Assembly (NCBI RefSeq): GCF_021261315.1
Contig: NZ_JAJSAX010000005.1
Span: 185,398-249,397, forward strand
Direction of reading: 5' to 3'
From: Epilithonimonas sp. JDS
GTDB lineage: Bacteria; Bacteroidota; Bacteroidia; Flavobacteriales; Weeksellaceae
DNA length: 64,000 nucleotides
The position numbers were made by a program, and so were the translations under genes. This document shows, in pieces, positions 1-8,014 of the stretch. Numbering within the stretch: position 1 is the first letter of the stretch; each line of letters starts with the position of its first letter. Below the pieces are notes generated by a model that saw only the letters and a program-made list of their open reading frames with translations, made no database searches and was not told where the DNA came from.

Positions 1-441
1 TTTTTATTGGCACTAGTAAGTGTGATTTCAGTTTCCTGTAGTTCTGCAAAACCTGGAGATTCGGTTCTTAATCAGGAAGTTCCGTACAAAGTGGCAAAGA
101 ATTATTTCGTAAAAAATAATATTGATGCAGCTATTGATAATCCGAAGTTTGAAAATCAGCAGGATTTTGATCAGGTATTCGGAATGGCGACAACGATGGG
201 CGAGAGTGGAAAACCTACAGCAATTGATTTTTCTAAAGAATTTGCAGTGGCACAAATTGAAGATCCGTCAACTCAGAAAGTTGAACTGAAACCGATTTCG
301 ATCAGAAAAAATGCCAATATTCTTGAAATTAAATACAGAAAGATCGTTGGCGAAAATCAATCGTACACCTCTCAGCCAGTGATGATATTAATAATTGACA
401 ATAAATATAATGGCGACGTTAATTTTGTTGAAGTAAAATAA
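1..441 (+). CDS. Putative lipoprotein, N-terminus cut by the window edge
   Basis: The frame is open from the first base and reads a hydrophobic stretch ending in a lipobox-like VSVSC-S, so this is the tail of a lipoprotein signal peptide whose start codon lies left of the window. An internal TTG near base 7 is not a convincing start. The mature part (about 125 residues) has no motif I recognise and looks like a small periplasmic or outer-membrane-anchored protein of mixed alpha/beta character. It converges on the Nudix gene and shares a terminator with it. Lipoprotein status is seen in the sequence; function is unknown. Confidence 0.7.
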   Translation, partial: FLLALVSVISVSCSSAKPGDSVLNQEVPYKVAKNYFVKNNIDAAIDNPKFENQQDFDQVFGMATTMGESGKPTAIDFSKEFAVAQIEDPSTQKVELKPISIRKNANILEIKYRKIVGENQSYTSQPVMILIIDNKYNGDVNFVEVK

Positions 442-447
442 AAATAA

Positions 448-477
448 AATTCCTGAAAACTACTTCAGGAATTTTTC
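448..477. terminator. Bidirectional hairpin terminator inside the Nudix 3' end
   Basis: Ten-base arms AATTCCTGAA (448-457) and TTCAGGAATT (464-473) enclose a 6-nt loop. A T-run follows on the plus strand and an A-run precedes it, giving a T-run on the minus strand. The stop codon of the minus-strand Nudix gene (460-462) lies in the loop, so the right arm is coding sequence. Confidence 0.75.
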
Positions 478-876
478 TTTTGCAAACTCAAAAACACGTT
501 TGTCTATCGGCAATGGGAAAGGATTCTCGCCATCCAGAGAAAACCATTCTGTCTTTTCTATACAAGGATCTAAGATTAATAAATCTTGCTCATTCAGAAT
601 TTCAGCCAGATAATAAATCGTGATCAGCTGCTCATTTTCCCGAAATCTGGAAACCAAAAAATCGTCTTGAGTGTAGAAATGTTCTGTAACATTAATATCA
701 AGATTCAGTTCTTCCTGAAACTCTCTTTTCAGACATTCAATCGTGCTTTCACCGAATTCCAAGCCGCCGCCTGGCAATTTAATGAGGAAATCTCCCGCAT
801 ATTCTTCGTGAAGAGCAAGGATTTTATGATCTTTAATACAAAGGGCATAAACACGAATGTTGATCTTATCTATCAT
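460..876 (-). CDS. Nudix hydrolase
   Basis: 138-aa single-domain Nudix protein. The Nudix box GX5EX7REUXEEXGU is visible as GGLEFGE, seven residues, then REFQEELNL at about residues 38-60, with Asn in place of the last Gly. The catalytic glutamates of the REFQEE helix are present. The family hydrolyses nucleoside diphosphates linked to another moiety (oxidised nucleotides, ADP-ribose, NADH and others), and nothing here fixes the substrate. It lies 33 nt downstream of mnmD on the same strand and may be cotranscribed with it. Confidence 0.88.
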   Translation of the reverse strand: MIDKINIRVYALCIKDHKILALHEEYAGDFLIKLPGGGLEFGESTIECLKREFQEELNLDINVTEHFYTQDDFLVSRFRENEQLITIYYLAEILNEQDLLILDPCIEKTEWFSLDGENPFPLPIDKRVFEFAKEKFLK

Positions 877-909
877 AGCTGTGATTTGGAATGTCTAATT
901 TAGGGAAAA

Positions 910-1584
910 TTATTTTTTCCAGGCAATCATCATCTCTCTTTTTCCCGGAGGTCCTTGTTTTTTTTCAACTTCAAAACCAAGTTCCATTAAGTTTCGTCTT
1001 ACGCTTCCTTTTGACGAATAAGTGGTTAGCAAACCGCCGGATCTCATTTTTGAAGCAACGATTTCCAGCAATTCCATTTCCCAAAGATCGGGCTGGACTC
1101 TCGCACCGAAACAATCAAAATATACAAGATCTATTGGAGGAAGTTCTGTGGTTTTAAGATCGAAAAAGTCTTTTTTAAGTTTGGTAAGGAAAAAGTCTGA
1201 TGTCAATTCATTTTGGATTTCCCAATCTAACTCGTGGATTTTCAGAGACAAATCTTTGACAAAATCGTTAGAAAATAATTCAGAATAAACAAGTTCTAAT
1301 GCTTCTTCCAAAAAAATCGGATATTTTTCCACGCCGAAATAGTTGATTTTATTATCTCTACTTTTTTTCAAATATTCATCAATTGTTACCAAAACGTTAA
1401 GACCTGTTCCAAAACCGAGTTCTAAAATATTAATTTCGTAACTATTTATTAATTTAAGTCCATTTTCGACAAATACATGTATTGCTTCCTGCAAGGCACC
1501 GTGCTTTGAGTGGTAAGTCTCTTCTAAACCGTTGATTAATAATGTTTTACTTCCGTCTTTTGTGGTAATCAATTCTCTTTTCAA
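910..1584 (-). CDS. mnmD: tRNA 5-methylaminomethyl-2-thiouridine methyltransferase (stand-alone MnmD)
   Basis: 224-aa SAM-dependent methyltransferase matching the N-terminal (DUF752) half of bifunctional MnmC. Visible signatures are YHSKHGALQEA near residues 24-34, the SAM-binding loop ELGFGTGLN near 55-63, and the catalytic-region motif DCFGARVQPDLW near 157-168. No FAD oxidase half follows, so this is the stand-alone MnmD form, which methylates nm5s2U34 to mnm5s2U in tRNA anticodons. The gene is divergent from ilvE with an 83-bp spacer that holds the ilvE promoter. Confidence 0.88.
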   Translation of the reverse strand: MKRELITTKDGSKTLLINGLEETYHSKHGALQEAIHVFVENGLKLINSYEINILELGFGTGLNVLVTIDEYLKKSRDNKINYFGVEKYPIFLEEALELVYSELFSNDFVKDLSLKIHELDWEIQNELTSDFFLTKLKKDFFDLKTTELPPIDLVYFDCFGARVQPDLWEMELLEIVASKMRSGGLLTTYSSKGSVRRNLMELGFEVEKKQGPPGKREMMIAWKK

Positions 1585-1611
1585 AGTATTTTTTTACAAA
1601 TTTAACATAAA

Positions 1612-1642
1612 TTTTGATTATTAAATATTTATTATATATTTG
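1612..1642 (+). promoter_or_regulatory. Bacteroidota-type promoter for ilvE
   Basis: TTTTG at 1612-1616 and TATATTTG at 1635-1642, 18 bp apart, match the -33/-7 pattern (TTTG, TAnnTTTG). The ATG follows 25 bp later. Confidence 0.65.
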
Positions 1643-1667
1643 TAATACCTCAATTAAAATTTAAAAA

Positions 1668-2738
1668 ATGATAATTCAAAAATCTACCAACCCAAGAATT
1701 TCCACATTTGATCCTAATAATTTCTCTTTCGGGAACACTTTTATAGATCATATGATAATTTGTGAATACGAGAACGGAAAATGGGGGGATCTTCAATTGA
1801 TTCCTTATGGACCGATCGGTTTTACCCCAGCTATGATGGGGGTCAACTACGGGCAAGCTTGTTTTGAGGGAATGAAGGCTTATAAGGATAACGATGATCA
1901 GGTATTCCTTTTTCGTCCGGAAAAGAACTTTGAAAGGATTAACAAATCCGCAAAAAGATTGGCTATTCCTGAGATTTCCGAAGAAATGTTCATTGACGGA
2001 CTGAAGGCTTTGGTAGATATTGACAGAGACTGGATTCCAAAGGGAGAAGGAATGTCATTATACATCAGACCAGTTTTATTCGCGACAGAAGAGGCACTTA
2101 AGGCAAGAATCTCAGAAAAATATATGTTTGCAATTGTTGCGACACCAGCGAAAAGTTATTACACAGCGCCGGTTTCTGTAAAAATTTCTGATCATTATTC
2201 CAGAGCTGCAAGTGGAGGTGTAGGTGCGGCAAAAGCGGCAGGAAATTACGCAGCTTCTTTCTATCCAACGCAATTGGCGATTGAAGAAGGTTATGACCAA
2301 ATCATCTGGACAGACGACTGTTCTCACGAATATTTTGAGGAAAGTGGAACAATGAATGTTTTTGTAAGAATCAACGATACCATTTATACACCTAAAACTT
2401 CCGATAAAATCCTGGACGGAATCACAAGAGACAGTTTCCTGAAGCTTGCTGAAAGAAGAGGAATCGATGTAGTGGTAGGAAATGTGAAAGTGACGGACGT
2501 GATCGAAGCGCAGAAGAACGGAACTTTGAAAGAAGTTTGGGGCGTTGGAACCGCTGTTGTAACAAGTATATTTGAAGCTTTAGGCTATCAGGGAGAACAC
2601 CTGGAATTACCAAAACTATCCGATGAAGAAAGTTTTGCAGCACAGCTTAAAAATGATCTTGTGAATATCCAGACCAATAATGCCGAAGATCCTTTTGGAT
2701 GGAGAGTATTGGTAGAAGAAAATGTCTATAGCATATAG
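1668..2738 (+). CDS. ilvE: Branched-chain amino acid aminotransferase
   Basis: 356-aa fold-type IV PLP aminotransferase of the usual BCAT length. The N-terminal half carries YGQACFEGMKAY (about 61-72). The PLP lysine is probably K189 in GGVGAAKAAGNYA, and the cofactor-binding FEESGTMN sits at about 223-230. It interconverts leucine, isoleucine and valine with their 2-oxo acids, using glutamate/2-oxoglutarate as partner, in the cytosol. It is monocistronic, with its own promoter and a strong terminator just after the stop. Confidence 0.95.
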   Translation: MIIQKSTNPRISTFDPNNFSFGNTFIDHMIICEYENGKWGDLQLIPYGPIGFTPAMMGVNYGQACFEGMKAYKDNDDQVFLFRPEKNFERINKSAKRLAIPEISEEMFIDGLKALVDIDRDWIPKGEGMSLYIRPVLFATEEALKARISEKYMFAIVATPAKSYYTAPVSVKISDHYSRAASGGVGAAKAAGNYAASFYPTQLAIEEGYDQIIWTDDCSHEYFEESGTMNVFVRINDTIYTPKTSDKILDGITRDSFLKLAERRGIDVVVGNVKVTDVIEAQKNGTLKEVWGVGTAVVTSIFEALGYQGEHLELPKLSDEESFAAQLKNDLVNIQTNNAEDPFGWRVLVEENVYSI

Positions 2739-2766
2739 AATTAAATAAAAAGTAAATTGAAAAGTA

Positions 2767-2795
2767 AAAACCGGAAATTATCTTCCGGTTTTTGT
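2767..2795 (+). terminator. Rho-independent terminator of ilvE
   Basis: ACCGGAA / TTCCGGT arms (2771-2777 and 2784-2790) flanked by A- and T-runs, 30 bp after the ilvE stop. Confidence 0.8.
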
Positions 2796-2825
2796 TTTGA
2801 TGGTTATTAAGTCTCTGAAAATTCT

Positions 2826-2833
2826 TAATTTTG
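2826..2833 (+). promoter_or_regulatory. Candidate -7 box for the immunophilin pair
   Basis: TAATTTTG matches TAnnTTTG 51 bp before the start at 2885. No well-spaced -33 box is evident. Confidence 0.4.
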
Positions 2834-2884
2834 CCAAAGTTTTTTGAAGATAATCTGATTTGATTTCAAAGAACCTTCTGAAAT

Positions 2885-3400
2885 ATGAAAAAAATAATTT
2901 GTATATCATCTTTGATCCTCGCATCAGCCTGTGCTAAGCAGAGTCCAACACATCAGGATACGGCAGAACAATTTATGTCCGACAGCGAGATGGAAGTTTC
3001 TAAAAACAGAACCAAAGAGCTGAATACGCTGGAAAGAACTCAAATCCAGGACTGGATCAAGTCTCAGGATGTGAAATATTATCCAATGGGAATGAACTAT
3101 TGGGTCAATATTGAAGGACTTGAAAGCCTTCCTCGGAAAAATAACGGCGACAAAGTATCGTATCAGTATGATATTTACGATTTCAACAGAACCAAATTAT
3201 ATCAAAATCCATTAGGAAATACAGATGTCGAATTCGGTCATTTTGTAGAGATGGATGCGGTGGAAGATGTCATCAGATACCTCAAAAAAGGTGAGGAGGC
3301 AGAGATTCTTGTTCCTTCCGTCTTGGCCTATGGAACTTACGGCGACAATAAAAAAATATCCAACGATATGCCGCTCATTATCAAAGTAAAAGTATTATAA
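2885..3400 (+). CDS. GldI-like FKBP-type peptidyl-prolyl isomerase lipoprotein
   Basis: 171 aa. The N-terminal signal peptide ends in a lipobox ASAC (C16). The C-terminal about 100 residues form an FKBP-like domain, with GDKVSYQYDIYDFN, a hydrophobic V-MDAVEDVIRYLKKGEEA segment and the FKBP-type VPSVLAYGTYG loop. This arrangement fits the flavobacterial GldI lipoproteins, which are linked to gliding motility and probably help fold periplasmic proteins. The next gene, 20 bp on, is a second PPIase lipoprotein, so the two form a folding operon. Assignment to GldI rather than another FKBP lipoprotein is an inference. Confidence 0.75.
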   Translation: MKKIICISSLILASACAKQSPTHQDTAEQFMSDSEMEVSKNRTKELNTLERTQIQDWIKSQDVKYYPMGMNYWVNIEGLESLPRKNNGDKVSYQYDIYDFNRTKLYQNPLGNTDVEFGHFVEMDAVEDVIRYLKKGEEAEILVPSVLAYGTYGDNKKISNDMPLIIKVKVL

Positions 3401-3420
3401 CTAACGACTATATAAAAACA

Positions 3421-4518
3421 ATGAAAAAAATTATAGCACTTTCTATAACATTATTAACATTATTAAATTGTAAAACATTGGAAATAGACAAAGAAGTTTA
3501 TAAAAGTCTGCCAGACGGGCTTTATGGAAATTTTGTAACAAGCAAAGGTGAGATTTTGGTAAAATTCGAGGATGAAAAATCTCCGGTTACCGTGGCCAAT
3601 TTCGTAGGTCTTGCGGAAGGTAAAATCGAAAACAAAGCAAAGAAAAAAGGTGAGCCTTTCTATGACGGAACCATCTTCCACAGAGTGATCAAGGATTTTA
3701 TGATCCAGGGTGGAGATCCACAAGGAACAGGAATGGGAGATCCCGGATATAAATTTGCCGATGAGAAAAACGACCTTCAGCATACAGGAAAAGGAATCCT
3801 TTCTATGGCGAATTCCGGACCTAATACCAACGGTTCTCAGTTCTTCATTACAGAAATTGCAACACCTTGGTTGGACGGAAAACACACGATTTTTGGAAAA
3901 GTTGTAGGTGGAGAAGCGACTATCGATTCTATCGCAAACGTAGAAAAAGGACCTCAGGACAAACCGAAAACAGATGTTGTTTTGACAAAAGTGGCTGTCT
4001 TTGGAAAAGGCGACGCTTACAAACATTACGATGCTGCAAAAGTATTCTCTGAAGGTAAAGCAAAAATCGAGGAGAAAAATAAAGCATATTTAGCTAAAGC
4101 TGAAGCAGAAAAAGCTAAAAAACTTGCAGAATTTGCAGCGGCACAGGACAAATTGGTAAACGATATGAAAGCAGGAATGCAGTCGACGCCTTCAGGTTTG
4201 TTCTACAAAATTACCAAAACTACGACAGGCGCAAATCCAGCTCCGGGACAAACAGTAGCTGTACATTATGCAGGAAAACTGATCAACGGTGAGGAGTTTG
4301 ATAACTCTTTCAAAAGAAATGCTCCGATTGATATTCCAATTGGCGTAGGACAGGTGATCAAAGGCTGGGACGAAGGAATCCTTCTTTTGAAAGAAGGCGA
4401 AACTGCAACATTACTGATTCCACCGGCATTAGGCTACGGAGAAAGAGGTGCAGGCGGCGTGATTCCACCAAACTCTTGGTTGGTTTTCGACGTTGAATTG
4501 GTAAGCATCCAGAAATAA
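3421..4518 (+). CDS. Dual-family immunophilin: cyclophilin-FKBP fusion lipoprotein
   Basis: 365 aa. A lipobox LLNC (C17) anchors the protein. Residues about 35-200 are a cyclophilin domain with FYDGTIFHRVIKDFMIQGGD, MANSGPNTNGSQFFIT and WLDGKHTIFGKV, which include the catalytic-site arginine and the QFF motif. A charged Ala/Lys/Glu-rich helix (about 205-250) leads to an FKBP domain (about 255-365) with VAVHYAGKL, GEEFDNSF, VIKGWDEGI and IPPALGYGERG. Both active sites look intact. Such fusions are reported from flavobacteria and a few protists. It is the second gene of a two-gene PPIase unit, with a terminator following. Confidence 0.92.
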   Translation: MKKIIALSITLLTLLNCKTLEIDKEVYKSLPDGLYGNFVTSKGEILVKFEDEKSPVTVANFVGLAEGKIENKAKKKGEPFYDGTIFHRVIKDFMIQGGDPQGTGMGDPGYKFADEKNDLQHTGKGILSMANSGPNTNGSQFFITEIATPWLDGKHTIFGKVVGGEATIDSIANVEKGPQDKPKTDVVLTKVAVFGKGDAYKHYDAAKVFSEGKAKIEEKNKAYLAKAEAEKAKKLAEFAAAQDKLVNDMKAGMQSTPSGLFYKITKTTTGANPAPGQTVAVHYAGKLINGEEFDNSFKRNAPIDIPIGVGQVIKGWDEGILLLKEGETATLLIPPALGYGERGAGGVIPPNSWLVFDVELVSIQK

Positions 4519-4543
4519 TCTAAGTTTAGATTTATACATAAAG

Positions 4544-4576
4544 AAAGGAGTGAAATTAATTTTTCACTCCTTTTTT
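4544..4576. terminator. Bidirectional terminator between immunophilin and HTH genes
   Basis: Arms AAAGGAGTGAAA (4544-4555) and TTTCACTCCTTT (4562-4573) with T-runs on both strands. The hairpin resembles the one at 5242-5273. Confidence 0.8.
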
Positions 4577-4596
4577 AATTTTAATAATCAGTGTGG

Positions 4597-4968
4597 TCAC
4601 TCCTCATTCATCTTCCTGATTTCCTCAAGACTTTTATCCTTGTAAAAATCCTGCAGTTCAACTATTGGCTGGTTGATGTCCTGCAGTCTGTGCAGCTGAT
4701 GATTTTCCGGTAAGTGTGATTGCATATCGCGCAGGGCGAAAAGATCATTGGGCGTGCAGTTCAGCGAGAGGCACATCGCAGTTAATTGTCTAAAATTAAC
4801 CTGAACAGCCTCGCCATTCAAAATTTTATTCACAGAATTGCTACTGATACCGATCTTTCTGAGAAAAGCGTAAGGGAAAATGACTTGTCTTGCAGTCATA
4901 ATAGGTTTTAGATTCAGGACAATACTGCTCTGTCTTGGTGTAAGATCACCACGTTTTCTTCTTAACAT
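4597..4968 (-). CDS. Small XRE/Cro-C1-type HTH transcriptional regulator
   Basis: 123 aa. After a basic N-terminus (LRRKRGDLTPRQ), residues about 23-70 form a Cro/C1-type helix-turn-helix, in which KIGISSNSVNKILNGEAV is the turn and recognition helix and LTAMCLSLNCTPNDLF the closing helices. The tail (QPIVELQDFYKDKSLEEIRKMNEE) is polar and helical. No ligand domain is present, and targets are unknown. A start at M24 would still contain the HTH. It is divergent from the repeat-encoding ORF at 5008, whose short upstream region it shares. Confidence 0.75.
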   Translation of the reverse strand: MLRRKRGDLTPRQSSIVLNLKPIMTARQVIFPYAFLRKIGISSNSVNKILNGEAVQVNFRQLTAMCLSLNCTPNDLFALRDMQSHLPENHQLHRLQDINQPIVELQDFYKDKSLEEIRKMNEE

Positions 4969-5007
4969 ATCTTTGTGTTTTTATTAAAACCAAGATAAGG
5001 AAAAAAA

Positions 5008-5241
5008 ATGAAATTCTCCAATAGAAGTTCTCCATTCTCTGATAGAGGTTCTCCATTCTCCAATACAGTTTCATCTACCTACAATAGAGGTTCGTCGTTC
5101 TCTAATAGAGGTTCACCGAGATCCAATAGAGGTTTGCCGTTATCTAATAGAAGTTCGTCATTATCTAATAGAAAATCCAAAAGCTCTAATAAAGGTATTT
5201 TTTCAGAGATAGGTTGCGGAGCGGAAGCCAGACAGCAATAA
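5008..5241 (+). CDS. Short ORF made of NR-phased heptapeptide repeats (21-bp tandem array)
   Basis: 77 aa. From 5020 to about 5208 the DNA is nine contiguous 21-bp units, most beginning AAT AGA (Asn-Arg), giving a degenerate heptapeptide of the type N-R-G-S-P-F-S. The last about 13 residues (IGCGAEARQQ end) leave the repeat. There is no signal peptide and no known domain. The frame is kept throughout and a terminator follows at once, which supports a real gene, but low-complexity DNA could also stay open by chance. The repeat phase (NR codons first) matches that of the octapeptide-repeat protein at 18935. Function unknown. Confidence 0.45.
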   Translation: MKFSNRSSPFSDRGSPFSNTVSSTYNRGSSFSNRGSPRSNRGLPLSNRSSSLSNRKSKSSNKGIFSEIGCGAEARQQ

Positions 5242-5273
5242 AAAAGGAGCGAAAAACTAATTTCGCTCCTTTT
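5242..5273. terminator. Bidirectional terminator
   Basis: Arms AAAAGGAGCGAAA and TTTCGCTCCTTTT directly after the stop of the repeat ORF. It serves the convergent heme oxygenase gene as well. Confidence 0.8.
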
Positions 5274-5292
5274 AAATGTTCTATTTTGAATG

Positions 5293-5829
5293 TTATGACA
5301 ACAATTGGTAAGCTTTCTTGGCTCCGGTCACACAATCGTCATAATGTTCTTCAGTAATCTTCTCATCAATAATCGACTTGAACTCCTGCCAATATGGTCC
5401 TGTGTTCTCGCCGTAAACTCCGAAGTAATTGAACTCCACATTCTCAAATTCGGGATTTCTTTTCAACTGTTTTGCGATGACATTTCCACCTAAAGTAGAG
5501 CCTTCCATCACGTACAAAGCACCAAAAGCTTCGGCTTCGTTTTCAAGATTTTGAGTGGGAACTCCGGTTTCCGTTTCGATATTCAGATTATTGAGATCAG
5601 TTTTAAGAGCGTTGATTTTACTTCTTAAATCTAATTTCAACTCAGGATAATTTTTCAGTTGATCCTGGATCTGCGGTTCGTATCGGTTGATTAATTTATA
5701 ATTGTGGATCAGCAGCTTTTTGTAATCGTCCAGCGTGTAAGATTTGTCGAAGATCTTTTGTGACTGCAGTTTTGCTTCTGTATCGTCGTGTTGTTGTTTA
5801 GTTTGTTCTTTAAGAAATACTGAAATCAT
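5293..5829 (-). CDS. bphO: Biliverdin-forming heme oxygenase (BphO type)
   Basis: 178 aa, the length of bacterial heme oxygenases. The proximal heme ligand is probably H14 in KQQHDDTE. The distal helix signature is ALYVMEGSTLGGNVIA at about 104-119. It opens heme to biliverdin IXalpha, CO and iron. The start codon lies inside the 3' end of the phytochrome gene (20-nt overlap), so the two are translationally coupled: the enzyme makes the chromophore of the sensor encoded just upstream. C-terminal residues past about 150 are ordinary for the family. Confidence 0.9.
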   Translation of the reverse strand: MISVFLKEQTKQQHDDTEAKLQSQKIFDKSYTLDDYKKLLIHNYKLINRYEPQIQDQLKNYPELKLDLRSKINALKTDLNNLNIETETGVPTQNLENEAEAFGALYVMEGSTLGGNVIAKQLKRNPEFENVEFNYFGVYGENTGPYWQEFKSIIDEKITEEHYDDCVTGAKKAYQLLS

Positions 5830-8014
5830 AATCAGGTTTTTGAAATTTTAAAATAAAGGTTGTCCCAATGCCGCTTTCGCTTTCGTAGCTGATCTCGCCG
5901 CCCATTTTCTCCATCAGATGCTGCACGATATTAAGGCCAACGCCATTGCCGTGGAAAGCTGTCGCATTACTCATTCTGCTGAAAATCTTGAACATCTTGC
6001 CGGCGTCCTGTTTATCGATCCCAATGCCGTTATCAGATATTTTGTACATCACTTCATTCTCAGAAACTTCACCAATGATTTTCACTGTTGGCTTGGAAGA
6101 TTTTGAAGAATATTTGATGGCGTTTCCGATGACATTGCCGAAAACCTGATAGACCATCGTCGGATCACCCAAAACTTCCGGTGTATTTTCTATAATAATC
6201 TCAGTATGCGGCGAATCAAAACTGATTTTTGATTCTACAGCCAGTCTGTTGATCAGATCATCAACTTCAATTTTTTTGAGTTCAATCTCAGATTTTTTGA
6301 TCTTGCTCAGCTCCAGTACGTTCTTGATCATATCGCTCATAGAATCCACCTGGGTCACGATATTATCAAGATATTTATGAGTATTGTCGTCGGATTGTAT
6401 CAGCCTTTTCATCAGCTGCGCATTCAATTTGATGACAGTCAGAGGCGTATTCAAATCGTGAGAAATTGTGTAAGAAAAAGAATCTAACTCCTGATTCAGC
6501 TCTTTCAGCTGATTATTAAGATCAAGGATTTGTGAAGATTTGGTGTGAGAAGCCTTCAAGATCACAGAAGTGATCCATTTTGCAGATTCTATTTCTCTGG
6601 TTTTCCAAGGCAGAGCGGTATCTTTCACATATTCTTTCCACACTTCGAAAGACTTTCTTGGCGAGAATTTGATGATTTCTACACCGTCTTTTATTTCAGA
6701 AACTGTTTCTTTTTCAGGATTTCCTGCCCATTTTATTTTCTGTCCCTGTTCTTTTCGCATCCAGATCAGCATATCGGAAGTGTTGCTTCCAAGGACGCTG
6801 ATAATGATACCGCAGCTTTTTTCGGAGTTGTCCAGTTCCAGTCCGCTGGTTTTGCAGAATGTGTTGGAAATGAATATATTCTCTTCGAAATTCTGATTGT
6901 TATCTTTGCTCCAGTTGATGATCTTTTCGATATCAGAATGGTTCGGAACGTTTCCGGAGGTGATGATTTCGTTGTTGATTTTGATGATCATTCCGTCTGC
7001 TTCACAAGCATTTTTAACATCATCAATACTGTTCTCGAGCGCTTTTCCAAAATTCTCTTCACTAGAAAGATTGTGACGAAGCGAAATGTTATTAAGATTA
7101 ATTCTCTGATAATCTTCCAGAGTCTGCAGCGATCTGTAAGATCCATAGGCATTTGCTGCCGTTCTGGTCAAGGTTTCAACCAATAGCCGGGATTGAAGAT
7201 CGAGATGTTTTGGCTCAGCATTCTGGCATGCTACCAAACCCCATAATTTCCCATTTACAATAATCGAAGTACTGAAGCTGGATTCGACTCCCGCATTTTT
7301 AAGGTACTGGCGGTGAATTGGCGATGAAGATCTTGTAACGCTGTATGTAAGGTCTATATTTTCCTTCTTTACACCGTATATAGGATAGGTTTCTCCCGAA
7401 ACGTGAGAGGTAATGCGGACAGTATTTTTAAGATAAAGAGCTCTTGCCTGAGCCGGAATATCGGATTCGGGATAGTGGAGATGAAGATAGCTTTCCAAAC
7501 CTGGTTTTACAGATTCTTCTACCACTTCGCCACTGCCATCATACAGAAACTGATAGATCATCGCACGGTCAAAATCGATGATGTTTTGAACTTCCTGCAA
7601 CAAAAGTTTCCAGATATTCTCGTCATTGGACATTCTGAGAATATTCTGAATTGCTTTATACTCCTGATTGATCTTATGATTAGGAATTACTTTCTCGATT
7701 TCGTAAAAAGTAAAACCTTCATTGGTATGTATGGAAAGCGTGTATTGCTCTTCTTTGTAATTAATATGCTGGATTGCAAGCTCCTGACTGTCTGAGAAAT
7801 TATCCCAGTTGATATCCAGCTGCAGATCATTAAAGAGTGTGTTGATGTCCTGTCCTAAAACCAAGTTGGGATTTAGTGAAAAAAGATTCAGAACATTCTC
7901 ACTGTAAAAACTGATTTTAGAATCTTTGGTGCCTAATAAATAGCCATATTTTTGAACTTCTCCGCAGATATGAATCGGTTCCTGGTCGCAGTTTATATAT
8001 TCCTTTGGATACAT
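5810..8014 (-). CDS. bphP: Bacteriophytochrome sensor histidine kinase (BphP 1)
   Basis: 734 aa with PAS, GAF, PHY, HisKA and HATPase domains in order. C9 in NCDQEPIHI is the expected biliverdin-attachment cysteine. The GAF domain (about 130-300) has YPESDIPAQARALY (D185) and SPIHRQYL (H234). The PHY tongue includes WMRKEQG, WAGNPEK and PRKSFEVW (about 418-459). The kinase has phosphoacceptor H519 in YTISHDLNTPL, the N-box GNVIGNAIKYSS, DNGIGID and GNGVGLNIV. It senses red/far-red light in the cytosol and signals by phosphotransfer; no response regulator lies nearby. The His-His pair that often follows WGL(I/V)xC reads QN here. It is cotranscribed with heme oxygenase. Confidence 0.95.
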   Translation of the reverse strand: MYPKEYINCDQEPIHICGEVQKYGYLLGTKDSKISFYSENVLNLFSLNPNLVLGQDINTLFNDLQLDINWDNFSDSQELAIQHINYKEEQYTLSIHTNEGFTFYEIEKVIPNHKINQEYKAIQNILRMSNDENIWKLLLQEVQNIIDFDRAMIYQFLYDGSGEVVEESVKPGLESYLHLHYPESDIPAQARALYLKNTVRITSHVSGETYPIYGVKKENIDLTYSVTRSSSPIHRQYLKNAGVESSFSTSIIVNGKLWGLVACQNAEPKHLDLQSRLLVETLTRTAANAYGSYRSLQTLEDYQRINLNNISLRHNLSSEENFGKALENSIDDVKNACEADGMIIKINNEIITSGNVPNHSDIEKIINWSKDNNQNFEENIFISNTFCKTSGLELDNSEKSCGIIISVLGSNTSDMLIWMRKEQGQKIKWAGNPEKETVSEIKDGVEIIKFSPRKSFEVWKEYVKDTALPWKTREIESAKWITSVILKASHTKSSQILDLNNQLKELNQELDSFSYTISHDLNTPLTVIKLNAQLMKRLIQSDDNTHKYLDNIVTQVDSMSDMIKNVLELSKIKKSEIELKKIEVDDLINRLAVESKISFDSPHTEIIIENTPEVLGDPTMVYQVFGNVIGNAIKYSSKSSKPTVKIIGEVSENEVMYKISDNGIGIDKQDAGKMFKIFSRMSNATAFHGNGVGLNIVQHLMEKMGGEISYESESGIGTTFILKFQKPDYDFSIS

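Noticed and set aside
6545..7186. 213-codon plus-strand frame inside the first phytochrome
   Set aside because: It is antisense to an intact PHY/kinase coding region and has no recognisable domain.
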